NCBI GenBank assembly: GCA_964229545.1
Contig: CAXRDP010000037.1
Span: 9,356-73,355 of the forward strand
Direction of reading: 5' to 3'
DNA: 64,000 nucleotides
Source: UBA724 sp964229545
GTDB taxonomy: Bacteria > Bacteroidota > Bacteroidia > Flavobacteriales > Flavobacteriaceae
Shown: positions 35,935-44,791 of the stretch, one piece after another
Layout of the letters: the number at the start of each line of letters is the position of its first letter
Position numbering within the stretch: position 1 is the first letter of the stretch
The notes under the pieces: generated by a model
The model's input: only the letters and a program-made list of their open reading frames with translations
Told to the model about the DNA's origin: nothing
Databases searched by the model: none
Made by a program: the position numbers and the translations under genes

Positions 35935-37590
35935 GTGCTGCGATTTTTTCACTTGTTGCTGTTGCTTTGTTGCCTTGTTGGGTATTCACAAGAGGAAAAA
36001 CAAGTGGACATTCGTCAGTCGGGTTCTTTCGAGGTGGATGAATCACGTTATCCCGGAGCCAAAATCCTAAAAAAAAATGATGAGATACGCGTGCATCTGC
36101 ATCATGATGGTATGGACATCTGGTCAGATGAGGCCTATTTGTATGAAGCAGACAACTTTTTTGAGGCTTTGGGCAGCGTCGTAGTCCGTCAAGGAGACAG
36201 CCTGCAACTGACGAGTGCGTATTTAGAGTATAGCGGCGCCAAACGTTTTGGGGTGTCCAAAACCGATGTCGTATTGGAAAACAACCAAACAACCCTATAC
36301 ACAGATACCTTATATCTTGATAGAATCAAACAAGAGGCTTATTACACCACCAAAGGAACCATCATAGACGAGGAAACAACCATCGAGAGTGTTTCGGGAA
36401 CTTATTTGATTGAGTCAAAAAAATATGAATTTCAAAACGATGTTGAGATTCAAAACCCGGATTTTGAAATGTTTTCTGACCGTTTGGATTTTTACACCGA
36501 AAACAAACATGCCTATTTCTATGGACCCACGACCATTATAGGACCTGACTACGAGGTTTTTTGCCGCCGTGGGTACTATGACACCGAAAACAAAAAGGGC
36601 TATTTTCAAAAAGAAGCCGCCATTGACTACAACGCACGCCACATCACTGGAGACAGTATCTACTTCGACGATGGACGTCAATATGCGTCAGCAAGTCGAA
36701 ATGTACAAATTATAGACACGGTGGACAACAACATCATTCGCGGGCATTTTGGAGAAGTGTTTCAAGCAAATGACTCCGCCATGGTGACCCTAGAAGCTGT
36801 GGCTATCAATGTTATTGACAAGGATTCTCTGTACATCCATGCCGATACACTTGTGGCTACCGGTACGCCAGAAGATCGCATTTTGAGAGGGTATTACGGA
36901 GTGCGAATCTTTAAATCTGATTTAAGTGGAAAATCAGACTCTATTTATGTACGTCAAAAGCTGGGGAGGACAAAATTGTTGCGCCTACCTCTAAGCGATC
37001 GGGATCAACAGTTGCTCACACCCAGTGAAATCACCCAACGCAACCCCGTGTTGTGGTTCGGGAAAAGTCAAATGACGGGAGATGTGGTGCATCTTATCAA
37101 TGATACCGTAAACAACGTCCTGGATTCTCTTGTGATCTACAATAACGCATTTATTGTGGAGCAAGACTCTTTGAACCACAACAACCACAACCAAATTAAG
37201 GGCATTGACCTGTTTGGAAAATTCATAGACAACGAACTCAAAACAGTGGACATTGTTAAAAATGCCGAAATGATTTACTACCTCTATGATGATGAAGACC
37301 TGGAGTTGGTAGGAATTGACAAGGCCGTTTGTAGTTCTATGCGTTTGTTGATTGAAGACAATGGCATTAAGACCATTACCTTTTTTACCCAACCCGAGGG
37401 CACGGTATTTCCTAAGGAAGACCTTCCTGAAAATGGGCGTAGACTTCCTGCTTTTTTATGGCGTGGTGATGAAATTATTGAATCTATCGACCAGCTGATT
37501 ATCAATAAATTGCAACCTCCAGCTCCAAAACCCAAGGTTGTTGAAAAGCCATTCAAGAAAAAGAACTTGAAACTGATTCCAAATGAATAG
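35935..37590 (+). CDS. OstA-like LPS export/assembly protein
   Basis: A 551-residue secreted protein with a signal peptide (MLRFFHLLLLLCCLVGYSQ). The start is GTG at 35935, since the only nearby ATG is out of frame. The body is a run of beta strands typical of the OstA/LptA jelly-roll family, with repeated AYLYEADNFFEALGSVVVRQGDSLQL- and DRLDFYTENKHAYFYGP-like units. Homologues carry LPS across the periplasm or help LptD. It starts 23 bp after purA and overlaps the next gene by 8 bp. Confidence 0.82.
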   Translation: MLRFFHLLLLLCCLVGYSQEEKQVDIRQSGSFEVDESRYPGAKILKKNDEIRVHLHHDGMDIWSDEAYLYEADNFFEALGSVVVRQGDSLQLTSAYLEYSGAKRFGVSKTDVVLENNQTTLYTDTLYLDRIKQEAYYTTKGTIIDEETTIESVSGTYLIESKKYEFQNDVEIQNPDFEMFSDRLDFYTENKHAYFYGPTTIIGPDYEVFCRRGYYDTENKKGYFQKEAAIDYNARHITGDSIYFDDGRQYASASRNVQIIDTVDNNIIRGHFGEVFQANDSAMVTLEAVAINVIDKDSLYIHADTLVATGTPEDRILRGYYGVRIFKSDLSGKSDSIYVRQKLGRTKLLRLPLSDRDQQLLTPSEITQRNPVLWFGKSQMTGDVVHLINDTVNNVLDSLVIYNNAFIVEQDSLNHNNHNQIKGIDLFGKFIDNELKTVDIVKNAEMIYYLYDDEDLELVGIDKAVCSSMRLLIEDNGIKTITFFTQPEGTVFPKEDLPENGRRLPAFLWRGDEIIESIDQLIINKLQPPAPKPKVVEKPFKKKNLKLIPNE

Positions 37591-38773
37591 CGCTGAATAC
37601 ACCTATTTTTTGGAGCATCAGGCACAAACCACGGGTGCTCCTATGGGACTGCAGATCAAAAAAGCGCGAGGCAGTTATATCACAGACGTTCACAACAAAC
37701 GTTATTTGGATTTTGTGGCCGGGGTTTCCGCTTGCACATTGGGACACCGACACCCCAAGGTGGTGCGTGCCATCAGACGTCAACTGCGAAAGCACCTCCA
37801 CGTGATGGTATATGGTGAGTTTGTGCAGAAAGAACCCGCTTTGCTTGTCAAAGAACTTGCCGATGCGCTGCCAGACAGTCTTTCGTGTACGTATCTGACC
37901 AACTCAGGAACCGAAGCCATCGAGGGTGCGCTTAAGTTGGCTAAAAGGGCTACCGGACGTGCAGAAATTGTAGCCGCTCAGCTCGCTTATCACGGCAACA
38001 CCCAAGGCGCCATGAGTGTGATGGGGTACGAAGCCCGAAAAAGTGCATATCGCCCCCTAATTCCGGGAACTCGTTTTGTGCATTTTAACAACCATCAAGA
38101 ACTTGACAAAATCAATGAACAAACGGCTGCCGTCATACTAGAAACCATTCAAGGTGGGGCGGGCTTTATTTGCCCCGAAGATGGCTACCTGGAAGCGGTG
38201 CGCAAACGTTGCGACGAGGTAGGTGCTCTGCTAATACTGGACGAAATTCAACCCGGTATGGGACGCACGGGCAAATTGTTTGCTTTCGAACACTACAACA
38301 TCGTTCCCGACATTCTTGTCACCGGAAAAGGGCTAGGAGGCGGACTGCCCGTTGGGGCATTTTGCGCTTCAAAAGACATGATGCAGCTTCTACAGAGTGA
38401 ACCTGAACTGGGACATATAACCACTTTTGGCGGACATCCCCTGATCGCTGCAGCGTGTAGAGCTACTTTAGAAGAAGTGACAAAAGGGCCTTTGATGCAT
38501 GAAACCCTAGAAAAGGAACTACTGATTCGAGAACTGCTCGTACATCCTGCCATTACAGAGATTCGCGGAAAAGGCCTGATGTTGGCGATGATTATGAAAT
38601 CTGATTCCATCGCGAAAAAACTGGTTGAGGCTGCTTTGGCGTCGGGTTTGATTCTTTTTTTCTTGTTATTTGAGCCCAAAGCCGTACGGATTACACCCCC
38701 ATTAACCATTTCAAAAAAGGAATTAATCAAAGGCTGTAAGCAGATTATCTCTCTGTTAAACAGACTGTGTTGA
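37583..38773 (+). CDS. Class III PLP-dependent aminotransferase
   Basis: A 396-residue enzyme of the acetylornithine/ornithine/GABA aminotransferase group. Motifs are YLDFVAGVSACTLGHRHPKV, LTNSGTEAIEGALKLAKRATG, LILDEIQPGMGRTGKLFAFEH, and the PLP lysine in LVTGKGLGGGLPVGAFCAS. Substrate is uncertain: its order next to OstA is common in flavobacteria but uninformative, and no arginine-biosynthesis gene is nearby. It is clearly distinct from the ornithine aminotransferase at 28869. Start overlaps the OstA gene by 8 bp. Confidence 0.88.
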   Translation: MNSAEYTYFLEHQAQTTGAPMGLQIKKARGSYITDVHNKRYLDFVAGVSACTLGHRHPKVVRAIRRQLRKHLHVMVYGEFVQKEPALLVKELADALPDSLSCTYLTNSGTEAIEGALKLAKRATGRAEIVAAQLAYHGNTQGAMSVMGYEARKSAYRPLIPGTRFVHFNNHQELDKINEQTAAVILETIQGGAGFICPEDGYLEAVRKRCDEVGALLILDEIQPGMGRTGKLFAFEHYNIVPDILVTGKGLGGGLPVGAFCASKDMMQLLQSEPELGHITTFGGHPLIAAACRATLEEVTKGPLMHETLEKELLIRELLVHPAITEIRGKGLMLAMIMKSDSIAKKLVEAALASGLILFFLLFEPKAVRITPPLTISKKELIKGCKQIISLLNRLC

Positions 38774-38789
38774 TTAAATTGTTAAAAAA

Positions 38790-38821
38790 ACCAAAGGTGA
38801 TTTCACCAAAAACCCTTTGGT
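38790..38821. other. Inverted repeat in the leader of the TPR gene
   Basis: ACCAAAGG (38790-38797) pairs with CCTTTGGT (38814-38821). A smaller hairpin, GGTG-ATTT-CACC (38796-38807), shares two bases with the first arm, so the two folds are mutually exclusive. No T-run follows, so it is not a classic terminator. Confidence 0.45.
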
Positions 38822-38856
38822 AGCTTCTAAATTTAAAAAAACAAACTACAGCGCTT

Positions 38857-40245
38857 ATGTCTACCGGCCCTGAAGCCTTTGACCAAAGTCCCATCACACG
38901 TTTTGAGACGATGTTACAATCAGATCAAATTCACTTTTTTGACGCCACTGAGTTTGAAGAAATCATTCAGTTTTATATAGACACTGGCAATCTTGGAACC
39001 GCTAGAAAAGCACTAGAAATTGGAAAAAAGCAACACCCCGATTTTTCAGGATTGAGACTTCTACAAGTGGAATTAATGTTGCTTAACAATCAATACGAGG
39101 AAGCCGAGAAGATTATTGACGCGGTGGGTGAAATGGAACCTTACAACGAGGCGGTCTATTTGCACAAAGCGGTGATTTTGTCTAAGACCATGCGTCACCA
39201 AGAAGCGATAGAGTTTCTAAAAACAGGAATGGCATATGCTGAGGATGTACTGGAATTCCACAACCTCCTTGCCATGGAGTATTTGTATTTGGACAGCTTT
39301 GTCATGGCCAAAGAACATTTTATAAAATGTATAGACTTGGACCCCAAAGATACCCATGCGATGTACAATATCATTTATTGTTTTGAATCTTTGGAGGACA
39401 CAGATGGGGCCATAGGTTTTTTAAATGAGTTTCTTGCTAAAGACCCTTACAACGAAGTGGGTTGGCATCAATTGGGAAGACAATATGCTGCCAAAAACCA
39501 ACCTGAACAAGCTTTAACAGCTTTCGACTTCGCCATTATTTGTGATGATGCCTTTATTGGTGCCTATTTTGAAATGGGTAAGATTCTGGAGAAACTAAAA
39601 CGATGGAATGAAGCTATTTTGGCATATGAAACTACCCTTCAGATCGACGATCCGACTTCTTTTGCTTTGCTTCGCATGGGGGAGTGTCACAAAGCGTTGG
39701 GAAATGTAGCCTTGGCCTTGCGCTTCTTTAAAAATGCTTTGCACGAAGACCCATTGTCCGAAAAGGCATGGATTGCGCTTATTGATTTGTTTTTGATGAA
39801 AAACAACCACAAACAAGCGCTTTATTACCTGAAAAAATCCATACAAATCGACAACTCCAATATCGAATTGTGGAAGCGATATGCCACGACCCATCAGACT
39901 ATGGGCTTGTTGGAAGAGGCCGATATTGCCTATGGCGAATGTGTCAATTTGGGAAACTACGAGTTGAGCACTTTTATACAATGGGCCGATGTGCTCAAGG
40001 AAATGCAAGAGTACAATAAGGCAGCCGAGGTTTTGCGTCAAGGACTCGAGTTTTATCCGGAGAACAGCACGCTTAACTTTAGACTGGCTGGCATTTGCCT
40101 GCTGAATTCACAAGCAAATGAGGCGCGATTCTTTCTAAAGAATGGCTACCTGTCTGATGCAAAAGAACTGGAAAACTTCTACCTGCAATTTCCTCAATTC
40201 AAAAGTTCTTCTTTTGTAAAGAACAGCCTTCCCATCGACCTCTAA
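38857..40245 (+). CDS. Tetratricopeptide repeat protein
   Basis: A 462-residue cytoplasmic protein made almost wholly of about a dozen TPR helical hairpins. Examples are AVYLHKAVILSKTMRHQEAIEFLKTGM, HAMYNIIYCFESLEDTDGAIGF and AYFEMGKILEKLKRWNEAILAYE, with the usual alternation of small and aromatic residues at 34-residue intervals. No signal peptide and no enzymatic domain. TPR arrays bind partner proteins; the partner is unknown. It is separated from the aminotransferase by 83 bp that hold an inverted repeat. Confidence 0.88.
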   Translation: MSTGPEAFDQSPITRFETMLQSDQIHFFDATEFEEIIQFYIDTGNLGTARKALEIGKKQHPDFSGLRLLQVELMLLNNQYEEAEKIIDAVGEMEPYNEAVYLHKAVILSKTMRHQEAIEFLKTGMAYAEDVLEFHNLLAMEYLYLDSFVMAKEHFIKCIDLDPKDTHAMYNIIYCFESLEDTDGAIGFLNEFLAKDPYNEVGWHQLGRQYAAKNQPEQALTAFDFAIICDDAFIGAYFEMGKILEKLKRWNEAILAYETTLQIDDPTSFALLRMGECHKALGNVALALRFFKNALHEDPLSEKAWIALIDLFLMKNNHKQALYYLKKSIQIDNSNIELWKRYATTHQTMGLLEEADIAYGECVNLGNYELSTFIQWADVLKEMQEYNKAAEVLRQGLEFYPENSTLNFRLAGICLLNSQANEARFFLKNGYLSDAKELENFYLQFPQFKSSSFVKNSLPIDL

Positions 40246-40259
40246 ACCACTCGATTTAG

Positions 40260-40267
40260 TACTTTTG
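40260..40267 (+). promoter_or_regulatory. Probable -7 promoter element of the DUF368 pair
   Basis: TACTTTTG, an exact TAnnTTTG match, 14 nt before the first DUF368 ATG. Confidence 0.5.
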
Positions 40268-40281
40268 TCCTCATTGGAAAT

Positions 40282-41199
40282 ATGCGTATGCGTTTGATTG
40301 TTTTGTATCTAAAGGGTTTATGTATGGGAGCTGCTGACATTGTCCCCGGGGTTTCGGGTGGCACCATGGCACTGATTACGAACATCTATGAGGAACTCAT
40401 ACGCTCTATCAATAACCTGACATATAGTTCCGTAAAAAAATTATTCAGCAGTGAATACAAAACGGCATGGAAAACACTCAACGGTAGTTTTTTAATCTCT
40501 TTGGCCTTGGGGATAGGCACCAGTATTACGGTGTTTGGAAGTTCTATTCAGCAACTGCTTGTTCACCTACCCATTGCGCTTTGGTCTTTCTTTTTCGGTT
40601 TGATTCTTATGAGCGCCTTGCTTATTGGAAAACAGATACAAAATCGGTCTTGGAATGTCATAGGATTATTTCTTGTGGGAATAACCATTTCGTTGATGGT
40701 GGGATTTTTGAGTCCGGCACAAGCCTCAACTTCCTTGCCCTATCTTTTTTTGTGTGGGATGCTGGCCGTAGTGGCGATGATATTGCCGGGAATTTCGGGC
40801 GCCTTTATCCTGATTCTTCTTGGGGCTTACGACACCGCATTGGAAACATTGACGCTCATTCGTGGTTTTAAAACCCAAGGGTTTGTGTTTTTGGCAGCTT
40901 TTGCTTTGGGTGGTATCATCGGGCTGAAGGTGTTTGCCAAACTACTACACGGGCTGTACCAAAATCACAAAAACCGCGTTTTGTCTTTGTTGGTAGGCTT
41001 TATGCTTGGGTCACTTTACAAAGTTTGGCCATGGAAAAAAAACGTCGCGATAGGAAACGATGACCTCATCAGAGAAATTGCCATATGGCCAGACTTAACT
41101 GCGGACAATCATTCATTTTGGTTGGCGGTGCCATGCGCCATCGCAGGCGCAGGACTCATCATGCTTTTTGAGTTTGTAAGCAAAAGAAAAAAATCATGA
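40282..41199 (+). CDS. DUF368 membrane protein (PopT-type undecaprenyl phosphate translocase), copy 1
   Basis: A 305-residue polytopic protein of the DUF368 family. It shows the two inverted-repeat signatures: GAADIVPGVSGGTMALIT near residue 17 and MILPGISGAFILILLGAYD near residue 168. About nine hydrophobic segments. DUF368 proteins have been reported to recycle the lipid carrier undecaprenyl phosphate across the inner membrane, which feeds peptidoglycan, LPS and capsule synthesis. Its stop overlaps the start of a second DUF368 gene by 4 bp. Confidence 0.9.
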   Translation: MRMRLIVLYLKGLCMGAADIVPGVSGGTMALITNIYEELIRSINNLTYSSVKKLFSSEYKTAWKTLNGSFLISLALGIGTSITVFGSSIQQLLVHLPIALWSFFFGLILMSALLIGKQIQNRSWNVIGLFLVGITISLMVGFLSPAQASTSLPYLFLCGMLAVVAMILPGISGAFILILLGAYDTALETLTLIRGFKTQGFVFLAAFALGGIIGLKVFAKLLHGLYQNHKNRVLSLLVGFMLGSLYKVWPWKKNVAIGNDDLIREIAIWPDLTADNHSFWLAVPCAIAGAGLIMLFEFVSKRKKS

Positions 41200-42155
41200 A
41201 CCAAAGAGGACTCTACGACAATATACTTTTGGTGATTAAAGGCCTCGCCATGGGTGTGGCCAACAAAGTACCCGGTGTTTCCGGAGGAATTATTGCGGTG
41301 GTCACAGGTTTTTATGGAGAGTTTTTGTATTCATTAAAAAGGCTAAACTTCAAAGCCCTTATGCTGCTGCTCACGGGCCGTTTTAGGAGTTTTGTTCAAT
41401 ATACCAATGCGGCCTTTTTAAGCCTTATAACTCTCGGGATTGTCATCAGTTATTTTACTGTTTCTAGGCTGCTCGATTTTGCATTGATCCATTACGAACA
41501 ACACGTATGGGGTCTGTTTTTTGGCATGGTGCTGATGTCAGCGGTGTTGTTGATACGTGATTTTGGCCGATGGAATTTTAGGTACCTACTTTTTTGTGCC
41601 TTGGGGTTTGCCACAGGAGTCTTACTGATTTTTCTAGAACCTGCAGAGGAGAATCGAAGTCTGTTTTTTGTTTTTTTCTGTGGTATGGTAAGTATTATCG
41701 GTATGACATTGCCCGGCTTATCGGGTTCCTTTTTGTTGATTCTGATGGGCAACTATGTATTGCTCCTTGTCGATGCAGTCAATGCGCTAGGGGCTTTTGG
41801 CGTAGGACTGACACAAAGCATTCCTATGACAGAATTGTACAACACACATAAAGAACTACTCAACATACTCTTAGTGTTTATTCTTGGGTCTCTCACCGGG
41901 CTGGTAGCCATATCGAGCCTTCTCCACTATGTACTGATGCGTTACGAAAAGCGTTTGAGAACGCTCATCATTGGTTTCATTATAGGTTCGCTACCCATTT
42001 TATGGCCTTGGTCTGAACACCGAACCATCGGTAGCACATTAGGGGAAACAACACGAACCGTTGTTTTGGAACAAGGAACCATGTATACAATTATGTGGCT
42101 TGTGTTGGGGGGTGTTCTTGTATTTGGATTGGATTTGTATGAAAGAAAAAAATAG
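41196..42155 (+). CDS. DUF368 membrane protein (PopT-type), copy 2
   Basis: A 319-residue paralogue of the preceding gene. The signatures are GVANKVPGVSGGIIAVVT near residue 19 and MTLPGLSGSFLLILMGNYVL near residue 168. It differs by a longer loop after the second signature (DAVNALGAFGVGLTQSIPMTEL). Two adjacent, translationally coupled copies suggest either a heterodimer or separate carrier specificities; this is inference. Its 3' end overlaps the aroE start by 17 bp. Confidence 0.9.
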   Translation: MNQRGLYDNILLVIKGLAMGVANKVPGVSGGIIAVVTGFYGEFLYSLKRLNFKALMLLLTGRFRSFVQYTNAAFLSLITLGIVISYFTVSRLLDFALIHYEQHVWGLFFGMVLMSAVLLIRDFGRWNFRYLLFCALGFATGVLLIFLEPAEENRSLFFVFFCGMVSIIGMTLPGLSGSFLLILMGNYVLLLVDAVNALGAFGVGLTQSIPMTELYNTHKELLNILLVFILGSLTGLVAISSLLHYVLMRYEKRLRTLIIGFIIGSLPILWPWSEHRTIGSTLGETTRTVVLEQGTMYTIMWLVLGGVLVFGLDLYERKK

Positions 42156-42876
42156 AGTTTTCGGCTTGTTGGGTCGCAACATTGACTATTCCTTTTCACG
42201 CGGATATTTCTCAGAAAAATTCGAAAAAGAGGGTATTGATGCGGTTTATAAAAATTTTGACCTTCAAGACATATCCGAACTGTCAAGCGTTTTAGAAAAA
42301 CAATTGATACATGGTCTTAATGTGACCATTCCATACAAAGAGGAAGTCATTCCTTATTTGGATGAGCTGGACAAGACAGCCCAAAAAATTAGTGCTGTCA
42401 ATACCATTGTATTTAAAGAAGGAAAACGAATCGGGTTCAACACAGACTGTATTGGGTTTGAGCGCGCTTTAAAAACCAAACTGAAACCCCACCACAAAAA
42501 AGCTTTGGTGCTGGGAACAGGGGGCGCGTCAAAAGCTATATGTTATGTGTTCGAGCAATTGGGCATCGAATACCAAATGGTTTCCAGAACAGCGGGCTTA
42601 CACAAAAAAACATATTCCCAATTGGAGACCAATGATTACCACACACATTCTGTAATCGTAAACTGCACACCTGTGGGCACCCATCCAAATGTCGAAGACA
42701 AACCACCCCTAGACTACTCCCAAATCAGTGAAAAACACCTTCTATTTGACCTGATTTATAACCCCAGCGAAACGCGCTTTCTTGCCTTAGGCAAGGAGTG
42801 TGGTGCTGACACCTCCAATGGTCTTTACATGCTTCAAAAGCAAGCAGAAGCCGCATGGGAACTGTGGAATCGGTAA
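42139..42876 (+). CDS. aroE: Shikimate dehydrogenase
   Basis: A 245-residue NADP-dependent enzyme that reduces 3-dehydroshikimate to shikimate in aromatic amino-acid synthesis. The start is set at ATG 42139 (MKEKNRVFGLLG); the frame extends upstream inside the DUF368 gene. Motifs are DYSFSRGYFSEKF for shikimate binding, NVTIPYKEEVIPYL with the catalytic lysine, AVNTIV, FNTDCIGF and LGTGGASKAI for the cofactor. Shorter than E. coli AroE (272 aa) but with all key motifs. It overlaps the preceding gene by 17 bp. Confidence 0.93.
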   Translation: MKEKNRVFGLLGRNIDYSFSRGYFSEKFEKEGIDAVYKNFDLQDISELSSVLEKQLIHGLNVTIPYKEEVIPYLDELDKTAQKISAVNTIVFKEGKRIGFNTDCIGFERALKTKLKPHHKKALVLGTGGASKAICYVFEQLGIEYQMVSRTAGLHKKTYSQLETNDYHTHSVIVNCTPVGTHPNVEDKPPLDYSQISEKHLLFDLIYNPSETRFLALGKECGADTSNGLYMLQKQAEAAWELWNR

Positions 42877-42934
42877 GTTTTTTTCATAGTTTTTTAGAAT
42901 TCTTATATTAGGGTTGACAAACCGCTTACAAACC

Positions 42935-44272
42935 ATGCAAGAAAGTAACGACACACATTTGCACGATGCAAATGAAGAACAGGTGGGCAACGAGGCCCCT
43001 AAGCAAGAGGAAAAAACAGATAAAGTAACTCCTCAAGAAGAAAGCCATGCCCAAAATCAGGAGGAAGAAACCCAAGAGAACACAGATGAGCTCACTGAGG
43101 ATTACAGTGCCATGGAGCTCGATGAACTGGTAAAGGCGCTGGAGAAATTACTTAGCACAGGTAAAGTTCATCATTTTAGAAAATCATTTGATGCGCTTAT
43201 TGCTACTTTCAATAAAAAATACCGAACCCTTATCAACTCAAAAAAACAAGCCTTTGTTGAGGGGGGTGGAATTGAGGAGGACTTTGAAATCATCATTCCG
43301 GAAAAGTCCCAGTTTGAATCTCTTGTAAAACGTTACAAAACAGAACGCAGCCAATACTATAAAGAGTTTGAAAAAAACCTACAAACAAACCTAAAAATAC
43401 GCCTGGAGTTGATTGAAGAGTTGAAAGAACTCATCGGGCTTGATCAACCCATAGGGGAAACTTACAAGCAGTTCAAAACGCTCCAAAACAAGTGGCATGA
43501 AACAGGGCATGTACCCAGAACAGAGGCCAATAATGTTTGGAGAACCTATCGCCACCACGTGGGTATTTTTTATGATTTTCTCCACCTCAATCGTGAGTTT
43601 CGCGAATTGGACTACAAATACAACTACGAACAAAAACTCAAAGTTATCGAAGAGGCTGAGGCTTTGGTCGGAATGGAAGACATTCAAAAAGCATTCAGAA
43701 ATCTTCAAGACCTGCACAAGCGCTGGAAAGACGAACTCGGGCCCGTGGCCAAAGAACACGGAGATGCTTTGTGGGAACGTTTCGGAGAAGCGACAAAGAT
43801 CATACATGACAAGCGTCAGTATTTTCTAAAAAATCAGGAACTTATTTTGGAAGAAAACCTTCAAAAAAAGCAATTGATTTTGGAACAGATGAAGAGTTTG
43901 AACGAAGAGCAAGCAAACTCGCACAGTGCCATGCAAAAACAGATCAACAAAATGGAAGGCCTTAGAACTTCCTTTTTTGACATTGGCCACATCCCAAAAA
44001 GCCAAAATGATTCCGTGTGGGCAGACTTTAAAAAAACCATGGGGGTATTTAGTCGAAAGAGAAACAATTTCTACAAGAATCTCAAAAAATCCTACAACGA
44101 AAACCTCCAAAAACGTTTGGAGATCATCAAAGAAGCTGAGGAACTCAGCCAATCTGATGATTTTAAAAACACAACTCCCAAAATCATTGCACTACAAAAA
44201 AAATGGAAAGAAACCGGAGCGGTTTCAAGAAGGCAAAACGATAAGGTTTGGAAAGAATTCAGAGCCGTATGA
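42935..44272 (+). CDS. DUF349 protein, N-terminal part of a gene interrupted by in-frame TGA
   Basis: From ATG 42935 the frame codes for 445 residues and stops at TGA 44270-44272. It continues open in the same frame to 44791, so the original product was about 617 residues. An acidic, low-complexity N-terminus (to about residue 60) precedes several DUF349 repeats of about 75 residues, each with a W-x2-F/Y core: NNVWRTYRHH, DALWERFGEA, DSVWADFKKT, DKVWKEFRAV. The stop falls inside the fourth core. In related proteins this core continues RAACNAYFDR, and here it reads RAV-stop-NAYFDR, as if a cysteine codon had become TGA. DUF349 proteins are helical and of unclear role. A TTG start 21 nt upstream is less likely. 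Confidence 0.75.
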   Translation: MQESNDTHLHDANEEQVGNEAPKQEEKTDKVTPQEESHAQNQEEETQENTDELTEDYSAMELDELVKALEKLLSTGKVHHFRKSFDALIATFNKKYRTLINSKKQAFVEGGGIEEDFEIIIPEKSQFESLVKRYKTERSQYYKEFEKNLQTNLKIRLELIEELKELIGLDQPIGETYKQFKTLQNKWHETGHVPRTEANNVWRTYRHHVGIFYDFLHLNREFRELDYKYNYEQKLKVIEEAEALVGMEDIQKAFRNLQDLHKRWKDELGPVAKEHGDALWERFGEATKIIHDKRQYFLKNQELILEENLQKKQLILEQMKSLNEEQANSHSAMQKQINKMEGLRTSFFDIGHIPKSQNDSVWADFKKTMGVFSRKRNNFYKNLKKSYNENLQKRLEIIKEAEELSQSDDFKNTTPKIIALQKKWKETGAVSRRQNDKVWKEFRAV

Positions 44273-44290
44273 AACGCCTACTTTGACCGT

Positions 44291-44791
44291 ATGGATACCA
44301 GCCTAAACCACGCGACTGCTCAGGAGCAAGAAGCATGGAACAATAAATCTGAGCTGTTGAAAACTGTGCAATCATTTACCGAACCAGACGAAGGAAGTGT
44401 TGAACAGGTCGAGTCTTGGGTGGAATCGTGGAGCAACTTAGGGGCTGTAGCCAAAAACAAGCAACACATCGAAACCAAATTTGTTACTGCCATCGCAAAA
44501 GCCTACAAAACTCTCGGGCTAAGCGCTGAAGAGATTCACAACAAACGCTATGCGCTGCAATTGCACCTTATGGCCGACCAACCCGATGCTTTACACAAAG
44601 AAAGAGCAACAATTCAGAGAAAAATAGAGGAAACCAAACAGCAAATTATTCAATTGGAAACCAATATGCAGTTCTTTAGCGAAAATTCCTCGGACAATCC
44701 TATTGTAGCCAAAGTAAATAAAGACATTCAAAAGCATCAAGCAACACTGGAAAAACTCAAGGAAAAGAAAAGGATGTTAAAGTCAATCTGA
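44291..44791 (+). CDS. DUF349 protein, C-terminal part downstream of in-frame TGA
   Basis: Same frame as the gene ending at 44272. The open part resumes as NAYFDR directly after the TGA; the first ATG is at 44291 and gives 166 residues. They hold one more DUF349-like unit (VESWVESWSNLGAVAKNKQHIETKF) and a C-terminal coiled coil (RATIQRKIEETKQQIIQLE). It may be a decayed 3' half, a separately reinitiated product, or part of a readthrough protein. Its end overlaps the convergent mazG gene by 9 bp. Confidence 0.65.
   Translation: MDTSLNHATAQEQEAWNNKSELLKTVQSFTEPDEGSVEQVESWVESWSNLGAVAKNKQHIETKFVTAIAKAYKTLGLSAEEIHNKRYALQLHLMADQPDALHKERATIQRKIEETKQQIIQLETNMQFFSENSSDNPIVAKVNKDIQKHQATLEKLKEKKRMLKSI

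Noticed and set aside
35633..36292. 219-codon minus-strand frame across the purA-OstA junction
   Set aside because: It is antisense to two well-supported genes, with low-complexity, His/Cys/Arg-rich translation and no promoter.
44270..44310. Selenocysteine insertion at the DUF349 TGA
   Set aside because: The 35 nt after the TGA form no stable SECIS-like hairpin, the family is not a redox enzyme, and no selenocysteine machinery is in the window. Kept only as a remote option.
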